Below, one piece after another: positions 1 to 5,067 of a DNA stretch of 5,067 nucleotides. The stretch's first letter is position 1; each line of letters starts with the position of its first letter. Location of the stretch: positions 20,597 through 25,663 of the forward strand of contig NHBT01000028.1 in NCBI GenBank assembly GCA_002167805.1, given 5' to 3'. The translations under genes were made by a program, and so were the position numbers. The notes under the pieces are model-generated. The model searched no databases and had not been told where the DNA came from. It was given only the letters and a program-made list of their open reading frames with translations. This DNA is from Owenweeksia sp. TMED14 (GTDB lineage: Bacteria > Bacteroidota > Bacteroidia > Flavobacteriales > Schleiferiaceae).

Positions 1-248
1 GAACCACCAACTCGTCGACTTCTTACCTCAACATGCGGCATAACGTTGGTTAGCGCTGTTTTCCATTGCTCAAGACCATTAGCTTCTTCAGACTTTTCAG
101 AAATTATATCAATTGCATCGTAAAAGATTGAGTACGATGTAGATTTTTTTCCGTCAAACATTAAGTTATTTACAAAACGTGTCACCAAAGGATCATTAAA
201 TTTTGGATCCGGTAATAATGGGCGCTTCTTCGCACGAGTCTTTCTCAT
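1..248 (-). CDS. rpsG: 30S ribosomal protein S7, N-terminal part (runs off left edge)
   Basis: S7 is a primary 16S rRNA-binding protein that nucleates assembly of the 30S head and lies near the E site. Reading the minus strand from the ATG at 248-246 gives 82 codons plus two bases, beginning [15 protein letters not shown], followed by the S7 signatures [17 protein letters not shown] (about residues 19-35) and [10 protein letters not shown] (about 72-81). The family is about 155-160 residues long, so roughly half is visible, with no stop or frameshift in the visible part. The start is fixed by the family N-terminus and lies 6 bp after the rpsL stop, with no Shine-Dalgarno sequence between, so it is probably translated from the rpsL message. 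The order S12 then S7 is the usual str operon order, and fusA would be the expected next gene outside the window. Identification is firm; only the C-terminal half is unseen. Confidence 0.97.
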   Translation of the reverse strand, partial: MRKTRAKKRPLLPDPKFNDPLVTRFVNNLMFDGKKSTSYSIFYDAIDIISEKSEEANGLEQWKTALTNVMPHVEVRSRRVGG

Positions 249-254
249 TTCAGT

Positions 255-635
255 TTATTTTTTAGCTTTTGGACGTTTCGTACCATACTTGGAACGGCGT
301 TGCATTCTTCCACTCACTCCTGCAGCATCTAATGCTCCACGAACGATATGGTATCTAACACCAGGCAGATCTTTAACTCGACCTCCACGGACCAAAACTA
401 TCGAGTGCTCCTGAAGATTATGACCCTCGCCACCAATGTATGCATTGACCTCATTACCATTGGTTAACCTTACTCTTGCAACTTTCCTCATTGCCGAATT
501 AGGTTTCTTTGGAGTGGTTGTATAAACTCGCGTGCATACCCCTCGACGTTGAGGACAAGAGTCAAGCGCTGCTGACTTACTCTTCTTTTCTAATTTTACT
601 CGTCCTTTCCGGACTAGTTGATTGATAGTTGGCAT
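255..635 (-). CDS. rpsL: 30S ribosomal protein S12
   Basis: S12 sits at the decoding centre of the 30S subunit and influences tRNA selection accuracy. The 126-residue product is full length and collinear with the family: [12 protein letters not shown] at the N-terminus, [25 protein letters not shown] (27-51), [11 protein letters not shown] (68-78), [13 protein letters not shown] (84-96) and a basic [12 protein letters not shown] tail. Lys43 in TTPKKPN and Lys88 in RVKDLPG, the classic streptomycin-resistance positions (counting Met1), are wild type, so no resistance substitution is seen there. Asp89, the residue methylthiolated by RimO in other bacteria, is present. From memory most Bacteroidota have YIPGEG here, whereas this protein has YIGGEG. 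It is the first gene of the minus-strand str operon, transcribed from a promoter near 694-723 with a leader of about 50 nt. No Shine-Dalgarno sequence precedes the ATG, only an A-rich stretch, as is normal for Bacteroidota. Confidence 0.99.
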   Translation of the reverse strand: MPTINQLVRKGRVKLEKKSKSAALDSCPQRRGVCTRVYTTTPKKPNSAMRKVARVRLTNGNEVNAYIGGEGHNLQEHSIVLVRGGRVKDLPGVRYHIVRGALDAAGVSGRMQRRSKYGTKRPKAKK

Positions 636-693
636 TCTTTAATTGTTTTGGTTTTCGTCGCTACAATATTTTACCCTCGTTTTTAAGGGACTG

Positions 694-723
694 CAAATGT
701 AGATCTTTTTATTTAACTATCAA
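694..723 (-). promoter_or_regulatory. Bacteroidota-type promoter for rpsL-rpsG
   Basis: On the minus strand there is a TTG at 723-721, a 19-nt spacer, and TACATTTG at 701-694. This fits the primary sigma (sigma-ABfr type) consensus of Bacteroidota: a TTG/TTTG element near -33 and TAnnTTTG near -7, spaced by about 17-23 nt. Transcription would start a few bases downstream, around 684-690, leaving a leader of about 50 nt before the rpsL ATG at 635. Both elements, the spacing and the position upstream of a highly expressed operon agree, so this is the best-supported promoter in the window. No transcript data back it. Confidence 0.72.
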
Positions 724-759
724 CTCAGATTTTTAATACATTTTTAAACTTTTTATCGG

Positions 760-791
760 CCTTCATAAAACATACCTTTGAAACCTTCATA
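760..791 (+). repeat. Short direct repeat CCTTCATA flanking the helicase -7 box
   Basis: CCTTCATA occurs at 760-767 and again at 784-791, offset by 24 bp, with the TACCTTTG box between the copies. The second copy runs into the helicase ATG. Two 8-bp copies so close together could be an operator for a dimeric regulator, but the sequence is AT-rich, the 24-bp offset is not a whole number of helical turns, and the repeat is not palindromic. Chance is a serious alternative. Confidence 0.2.
773..780 (+). promoter_or_regulatory. Probable -7 promoter box for the helicase-DUF4290-murA operon
   Basis: TACCTTTG at 773-780 matches the Bacteroidota TAnnTTTG box exactly. No clear TTG lies 17-23 nt upstream, only T-rich sequence at about 741-755, so the -33 element is weak or missing. 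It is the only TAnnTTTG on this strand in the intergenic gap and lies just ahead of the first gene of the operon. With a start point 4-8 nt past the box, the transcript would carry only about 2-6 nt before the ATG at 791, so the message would be nearly leaderless. Confidence 0.5.
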
Positions 792-3127
792 TGGCTAATT
801 ATTTAAAAGCTCTAAATCCAGTTCAACTAAAGGCCGTCAAATGTACTTCAGGACCAGTAATGGTTATTGCTGGAGCTGGCTCAGGGAAAACTCGCGTTTT
901 AACCTATCGAATCGCCCATTTAATGGAATCCGGAGTAGATCCTTTCAATATTCTGTCATTGACTTTCACCAATAAAGCGGCGAGAGAGATGAAAGAGAGA
1001 GTTGAGAAACTTATTCATGATTCTGATGCAAAAAATCTATGGATGGGAACATTTCATTCAGTTTTTACAAAAATCCTGAGAATTGAAGGATATCGATTAG
1101 GTTTTCCCTCGAATTTTACGATTTATGATGCCGAAGATTCAAGAAAAGTAATCAGCGATGTTATAAAGGAACTCGGGCTTGAAAAAGAAATCTACAAAGC
1201 AAAAAGTATATCCAGTCGTATCTCGACTTATAAAAACAATTTAATTACCCCCAAAATATATTTAGGAAGGGCAGAACTTCAAGAAAGTGATTCAGCTGCA
1301 AGAATACCAAAACTAGGTGAAATATATTCTTTATACATGGAGAGATGCTTTCGAACGGGAGCAATGGATTTTGATGATTTACTCGTGAAAACAAATGAAC
1401 TTTTTATAAAATTCCCAGAAATTCTCTTAAAATATCAAGAACGATTTAAATATATTCTTGTTGACGAATATCAAGACACCAATCATTCTCAGTATTTAAT
1501 TGTCAAAGCTTTGGCAAGTAGGTATGAAAATATTTGTGTAGTAGGAGATGATGCGCAGAGCATTTATGCGTTTAGAGGAGCAAATATTCGAAATATTTTG
1601 AATTTTCAAAAAGATTATAACCAAGCCAAGCTTTTCAAACTTGAACAAAATTATAGAAGCACTGAGCACATTGTCAAAGCCGCAAATTCCCTCATAAAAA
1701 AAAATAAAGATCAATTAGAAAAAAATATTTGGACATCAAATCCTCAGGGAGATAAAATAATCATTCATAAAAGTGTAAGTGATTCAGATGAAGGGAATTA
1801 TGCAGCCAAGATAATTTGGGAAAAAAATATAAAAGAGCATACATCCTTTGATAACTTTGCAATTCTATATCGAACAAACGCTCAATCCAGAGCATTTGAA
1901 GACTCATTAAGAAGAAAAAATATTCCTTATCGAATTTTTGGCGGTCTTTCTTTTTACCAAAGAAAAGAAGTTAAAGATATAATCTCGTATTTGAGGTTAA
2001 TTGTGAATCAAAAAGATGATGAAGCATTTAAACGAATAATAAACCTTCCAGCGCGTGGAATAGGTGAAACAACCTTAGCTCGACTCAAAATTGCTGCTAA
2101 TGAGCACGAAACATCTTTGTGGGAGGCAGCAATAAACTCAGCTAACTGGGGACTGAAAATAAATAAACCTACAATAGAGAAGCTTTTAGCTTTTTGCGAC
2201 CTGATTAAAAGCTACAAGATCATTTCTCTTGAAAAAGATGCTTTTGAACTTGTAGAAAATGTAGCGCGAACAAGTGGGATTATCAAATTCTTAAGCGATG
2301 ACAAGACTCCGGAAGGGGTTATGCGATACGAAAATGTTCAAGAACTTCTAAATGGAATCAAAAATTTTGTAGAAGAACAGCAGCAAATAGAGAATGGAAA
2401 TCCAAGTATTGAATATTTCCTGGAGGATATTGCTTTAATAACCGAAGCAGATCGAAATCAAAAAGACGACCGCCCAAAAGTAAACTTAATGACCATTCAC
2501 CTCGCAAAAGGCCTAGAATTTGAAAATGTTTTTATTGTAGGAATGGAAGAAAATCTTTTCCCATCAATGATGAGTTTAGGTTCAAGAGATGACCTTGAGG
2601 AGGAGAGAAGACTTTTTTATGTAGCAATCACAAGGGCCAAGAAAAGCGCATTCCTAACTTATTCTCATATAAGATATCGATGGGGTAAGCTAATTGATTG
2701 CGAACCAAGTAGATTTCTTGAGGAGCTAGATGAGAAACATTTAAATATTGACACTCCAAATTACGTTCCTAATCATTTAGGACAAGAAAAAATAAATACA
2801 TTTAGCGTAACTTCGAAGAATTCAAATAAAAACATTTACCAACAAAAAAAGCGACAAGAAAAAACTTCGATACCAAATAATTTTGTAAAATTTAGGAGAC
2901 CTCATAATCTAAAGCCTATTGAAAAGAATCAGAGATTAGAGAGTTCTTTTAATAAAATAAATTCATCTTTAGTCCCGGGGAATCGGGTTATTCATGATCG
3001 TTTTGGTTCAGGTACAATTAAAGAAATATCAGGAGAAAATATGGATCAAAAAGCAACTATTATCTTTGATAATGTTGGTGAAAAAAAGTTACTATTAAAG
3101 TTTGCCAAATTAGAATTAATAAATTAA
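791..3127 (+). CDS. uvrD: UvrD/PcrA-type superfamily 1 3'-5' DNA helicase
   Basis: This is an ATP-dependent helicase that translocates 3'-5' on single-stranded DNA. Family members act in nucleotide excision and mismatch repair, clear RecA filaments and resolve replication-transcription conflicts. The 778 residues carry every core motif intact: Q motif LNPVQ (8-12), Walker A GAGSGKT (28-34), Ia TFTNKAA (58-64), Walker B VDEYQDT (224-230), III GDDAQSIYAFRGA (252-264), IV QNYRST (286-291) and YRTNAQSR (360-367), V TIHLAKGLEFENV (568-580) and VI RRLFYVAITRAKK (606-618). Residues about 652-727 form a low-complexity Asn/Lys/Gln-rich linker. It leads to a C-terminal Tudor-like domain (VIHDRFGSGTI, 733-743, to LLLKFAKLELI), which in PcrA/UvrD contacts RNA polymerase. 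Length is slightly above the usual 720-760 because of the linker. The ATG is chosen because the family begins a few residues before the Q motif; no Shine-Dalgarno sequence is present. The stop overlaps the DUF4290 start by one base. UvrD and PcrA cannot be told apart here; Rep is unlikely because of the Tudor domain. Confidence 0.96.
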   Translation: MANYLKALNPVQLKAVKCTSGPVMVIAGAGSGKTRVLTYRIAHLMESGVDPFNILSLTFTNKAAREMKERVEKLIHDSDAKNLWMGTFHSVFTKILRIEGYRLGFPSNFTIYDAEDSRKVISDVIKELGLEKEIYKAKSISSRISTYKNNLITPKIYLGRAELQESDSAARIPKLGEIYSLYMERCFRTGAMDFDDLLVKTNELFIKFPEILLKYQERFKYILVDEYQDTNHSQYLIVKALASRYENICVVGDDAQSIYAFRGANIRNILNFQKDYNQAKLFKLEQNYRSTEHIVKAANSLIKKNKDQLEKNIWTSNPQGDKIIIHKSVSDSDEGNYAAKIIWEKNIKEHTSFDNFAILYRTNAQSRAFEDSLRRKNIPYRIFGGLSFYQRKEVKDIISYLRLIVNQKDDEAFKRIINLPARGIGETTLARLKIAANEHETSLWEAAINSANWGLKINKPTIEKLLAFCDLIKSYKIISLEKDAFELVENVARTSGIIKFLSDDKTPEGVMRYENVQELLNGIKNFVEEQQQIENGNPSIEYFLEDIALITEADRNQKDDRPKVNLMTIHLAKGLEFENVFIVGMEENLFPSMMSLGSRDDLEEERRLFYVAITRAKKSAFLTYSHIRYRWGKLIDCEPSRFLEELDEKHLNIDTPNYVPNHLGQEKINTFSVTSKNSNKNIYQQKKRQEKTSIPNNFVKFRRPHNLKPIEKNQRLESSFNKINSSLVPGNRVIHDRFGSGTIKEISGENMDQKATIIFDNVGEKKLLLKFAKLELIN

Positions 3128-3813
3128 TGGATACTGAAAAAATTGCGGCCCTTTCATTAGACTATAATACCGACAGAGAGCAACTAATCATGCCAGAATA
3201 TGGCCGACATGTTCAATCAATGATAGAATATTGTCTATCAATCTCTGAAAAAAATCATAGAACAAAAGTAGCTCACACAATTGTTGATATTATTGGTAAT
3301 CTAAATCCCAAATTACGGGATAGTGAAGATTACAAACATAAGCTTTGGGACCACCTCTTTGTGATGTCAAATTTTAATTTAGACGTCAATAGCCCATATC
3401 CAATAATGACAAAAGAAAAATTAAGCCAACGTCCGGATAATGTTGCTTATCCCAAAAAAAGCCGTACACATCGATATTATGGAAATGTTTTACAAAATAT
3501 GATTCATACTGTTTCTGAGTTGCCCAAAAGCTCAGAAAGAGACATTATGGAGTTTGACATAGCAAATCAGATGAAACGAGCATATTTATCGTGGAATAAA
3601 GATTATGTTGATGACTCAGTAATATTCTCTGAATTAAAAATCTTGTCTGGTGGAAAACTAGGGTTAAACCCCTCGCTCCTAACAGTTGCAAAAGGAGTGA
3701 AATCTCAAAATGCACCGCTGAATACAAAATCAAAAAAGAAAAAAAAGCCCCAATTCAAAAGAAAAGGAAATTACCCTTCAAGGACTAAATCAAATCATAG
3801 TGGGAAGTTTTAA
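3127..3813 (+). CDS. DUF4290 family protein of unknown function
   Basis: I recognise this as a DUF4290 protein, a family found essentially in Bacteroidota and commonly beside murA; its molecular role is unknown to me. The 228 residues show the family landmarks: YNTDREQLIMPEYGRHVQ (13-30), the HKLWDHL segment (71-77), the RYYGN segment (116-120), a YLSWNKDYVDD segment (153-163) and LSGGKLGLN (173-181). The conserved part looks mostly helical, soluble and cytoplasmic, with no signal peptide or membrane segment. Residues 201-228 form a strongly basic tail (12 Lys/Arg of 28, including KKKKK) typical of a disordered nucleic-acid or ribosome-contacting extension; that function is inference. The start ATG shares its A with the helicase TAA (TAATG), suggesting termination-reinitiation coupling, and the 3' end overlaps murA by 14 bp. 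A run of six A, one G and eight A encodes the Lys cluster and is a possible slippage site. Confidence 0.9.
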   Translation: MDTEKIAALSLDYNTDREQLIMPEYGRHVQSMIEYCLSISEKNHRTKVAHTIVDIIGNLNPKLRDSEDYKHKLWDHLFVMSNFNLDVNSPYPIMTKEKLSQRPDNVAYPKKSRTHRYYGNVLQNMIHTVSELPKSSERDIMEFDIANQMKRAYLSWNKDYVDDSVIFSELKILSGGKLGLNPSLLTVAKGVKSQNAPLNTKSKKKKKPQFKRKGNYPSRTKSNHSGKF

Positions 3814-5067
3814 AATTACTGGTGGAAAGAAATTAAAAGGAGAGATAAGTCCTCAAGGTGCAAAAAATGAAGTGCTTCAAATTCTTTGTGCAGTATTACT
3901 TACCAAAGATGAAGTTAGAGTTTCCAACATTCCAGACATTTTAGATGTAAATAAGCTAATAGAAATTTTATCCGATTTTGGGGTCATTGTTTCTAATATT
4001 TCTCCAGGAGAATATTCTTTTTGCGCAAAAAATATAGATTTAAAATTTTTAAAATCAGAGAAATATAAGAAAAAAGGTTCTTCTTTAAGAGGCTCAATAA
4101 TGTTGGTAGGACCTTTACTTGCTCGTTTTGGAATGGGATTCATACCAAAGCCCGGTGGGGACAAAATCGGAAGAAGAAGGTTGGATACACATTTTTTAGG
4201 TTTAATGAAATTAGGCGCAAAATTTAAATTTGAGCAAGATTCAAATTTTTATGGTGTGGAAGCTCCAAAAGAAGGACTGAAAGGAGCATATATACTTTTA
4301 GATGAGGCGTCTGTTACTGGAACGGCGAATATTCTTATGACTGCAGTTCTCACCCCTGGTAAAACGACAATATACAATGCAGCTTGTGAACCATACCTTC
4401 AACAGCTTTGTCATATGCTCATAAGAATGGGAGCAAATATTAAAGGCGTCGGAAGTAATCTTTTAGAGGTTGAAGGAGTCTCTTCCCTGAAGGGAACCTC
4501 ACACAAATGTCTTCCTGATATGATTGAAATAGGAAGTTGGATCGGACTCGCTGCAATGACAGAAAGTGAAATAACGATTAAAAATGCGGGTGTAAATTAT
4601 TTAGGAATTATTCCTGACGTTTTCAAGAAACTTGGAATTGATTTAAAAATCATTGGAGATGACATCTTTATACCTAGTCAAAGAAATTACACAATCGGAT
4701 CTTATTTTGATGGTTCAATGGCGACGATAAGCGATGCACCCTGGCCAGGATTTACCCCAGATTTACTTAGTATAATTCTCGTGACTGCAACTCAGGCGAA
4801 AGGCTCTGTTTTAATTCATCAGAAAATGTTTGAAAGCAGGTTGTTTTTTGTTGATAAACTAATCGACATGGGAGCTCAAATTATTTTATGCGATCCACAT
4901 CGAGCAACTGTAATTGGGTTAGATAAGAAATTCCCTTTAAAATCAACTACCATGACCTCCCCAGACATTCGCGCTGGCATAGCACTATTAATTGCTGCTT
5001 TGAGTGCTGAAGGAACGAGCACAATTCATAATATCGAACAAATTGACAGAGGTTACGAAAAAATAGA
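3800..5067 (+). CDS. murA: UDP-N-acetylglucosamine 1-carboxyvinyltransferase (MurA), 3' end cut by window edge
   Basis: MurA transfers enolpyruvate from phosphoenolpyruvate to UDP-GlcNAc, the first committed cytoplasmic step of peptidoglycan synthesis. From GTG at 3800 the frame gives 422 codons, beginning (M)GSFKITGGKKLKGEISPQ. Substrate residues are present: Lys22-Asn23 in QGAKNE, Arg97 in LRGS, Arg126 (E. coli Arg120), Asp321 in FTPD (E. coli Asp305) and Arg391 in DIRAG (E. coli Arg397). It ends at IDRGYEKI, about a dozen residues short of the usual C-terminus. The loop reads PKPGGDKIGRRRLD: the Cys115 position of E. coli is Asp121, a natural variant associated with fosfomycin insensitivity, and E. 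coli Trp95 is Met101. GTG is the only ATG, GTG or TTG in this frame after the stop at 3719-3721 that precedes the conserved N-terminus; the next in-frame ATG lies deep in the protein. The start overlaps the end of DUF4290 by 14 bp with no Shine-Dalgarno sequence, so translation is probably coupled. Confidence 0.96.
   Translation, partial: MGSFKITGGKKLKGEISPQGAKNEVLQILCAVLLTKDEVRVSNIPDILDVNKLIEILSDFGVIVSNISPGEYSFCAKNIDLKFLKSEKYKKKGSSLRGSIMLVGPLLARFGMGFIPKPGGDKIGRRRLDTHFLGLMKLGAKFKFEQDSNFYGVEAPKEGLKGAYILLDEASVTGTANILMTAVLTPGKTTIYNAACEPYLQQLCHMLIRMGANIKGVGSNLLEVEGVSSLKGTSHKCLPDMIEIGSWIGLAAMTESEITIKNAGVNYLGIIPDVFKKLGIDLKIIGDDIFIPSQRNYTIGSYFDGSMATISDAPWPGFTPDLLSIILVTATQAKGSVLIHQKMFESRLFFVDKLIDMGAQIILCDPHRATVIGLDKKFPLKSTTMTSPDIRAGIALLIAALSAEGTSTIHNIEQIDRGYEKI

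Noticed and set aside
1496..1714. A 72-codon minus-strand open frame inside the helicase gene
   Set aside because: It lies antisense to intact helicase motifs III and IV, its product resembles no family, it is rich in Ile/Phe as expected from antisense AT-rich DNA, and it has no promoter support.
1852..1859. TAACTTTG, a -7 box match on the plus strand inside the helicase gene
   Set aside because: No TTG at the right distance and no gene start nearby; such matches are expected by chance in AT-rich coding sequence.
2878..2885. TAATTTTG, a -7 box match about 240 bp upstream of DUF4290
   Set aside because: No -33 element at 17-23 nt and within the helicase linker coding sequence; treated as chance.
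3061..3068. TATCTTTG, a -7 box match about 60 bp upstream of DUF4290, a possible internal promoter
   Set aside because: The location is plausible but there is no TTG at the right spacing and it falls in the conserved Tudor-domain coding sequence, so it is not strong enough to list.
3661..3671. GGGTT-A-AACCC inverted repeat inside DUF4290
   Set aside because: Short palindrome with a 1-nt centre, fully within coding sequence and without a T-run; probably chance.
3545..3733. A 62-codon minus-strand open frame inside the DUF4290 gene
   Set aside because: Antisense shadow of a recognised gene, with no family resemblance and no start context.
4160..4162. Whether the Asp at the MurA catalytic position means an inactive paralogue or EPSP-synthase-like relative
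   Set aside because: All other substrate-binding residues I could place are retained, and Asp is a known functional substitute at this position, so an active MurA is the simpler reading.
3877..4164. A 95-codon minus-strand open frame inside murA
   Set aside because: Antisense to well-conserved MurA sequence including the active-site loop; the product is not recognisable.
4483..4496. TTCCCT-GA-AGGGAA inverted repeat inside murA
   Set aside because: The 2-nt centre is too tight for the full stem, no T-tract follows, and it lies in mid-gene; not a terminator.

Overview
This window is an ordinary housekeeping stretch from an AT-rich chromosome, most likely of a Bacteroidota (Bacteroidetes) bacterium. 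Four things support that assignment. The DUF4290 protein is a family I know essentially only from Bacteroidota. The MurA has the Bacteroidota-like active-site loop with Asp in place of the catalytic Cys. No start codon is preceded by a Shine-Dalgarno sequence. Two matches to the Bacteroidota -7 promoter box (TAnnTTTG) sit divergently in the single intergenic gap. The low GC and sequence style would fit a flavobacterial-type lineage, but genus or family cannot be read from this window.

Layout: positions 1-635 on the minus strand hold the head of the str ribosomal operon. This is rpsL (S12, complete) followed after 6 bp by rpsG (S7, only the first 82 codons, running off the left edge). Positions 636-790 are a 155-bp divergent intergenic region. 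It carries a well-formed rpsL promoter (TTG-N19-TACATTTG, minus strand) and a second -7 box (TACCTTTG, plus strand) ending only 10 bp before the helicase start codon. Positions 791-5067 are a tightly packed plus-strand operon: a full-length UvrD/PcrA-type superfamily 1 helicase, a DUF4290 protein and murA (missing only its last few codons at the right edge). The helicase stop and the DUF4290 start share one base (TAATG). DUF4290 and murA overlap by 14 bp, with murA starting at GTG.

How the genes relate: S12 and S7 are 30S ribosomal proteins. The helicase belongs to DNA repair and replication-conflict resolution, and MurA makes the first committed step of peptidoglycan synthesis. The DUF4290 protein has no function I know of, but overlap on both sides suggests it is co-translated with the helicase and MurA. 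I see no mobile element, CRISPR array, tRNA, rRNA or defence system, and no convincing novel system. The points most worth a second look are the Cys-to-Asp MurA (predicted intrinsic fosfomycin insensitivity), the overlapping helicase-DUF4290-murA arrangement, the near-leaderless helicase transcript, and an in-frame A AAA AAG slippery run near the end of DUF4290.
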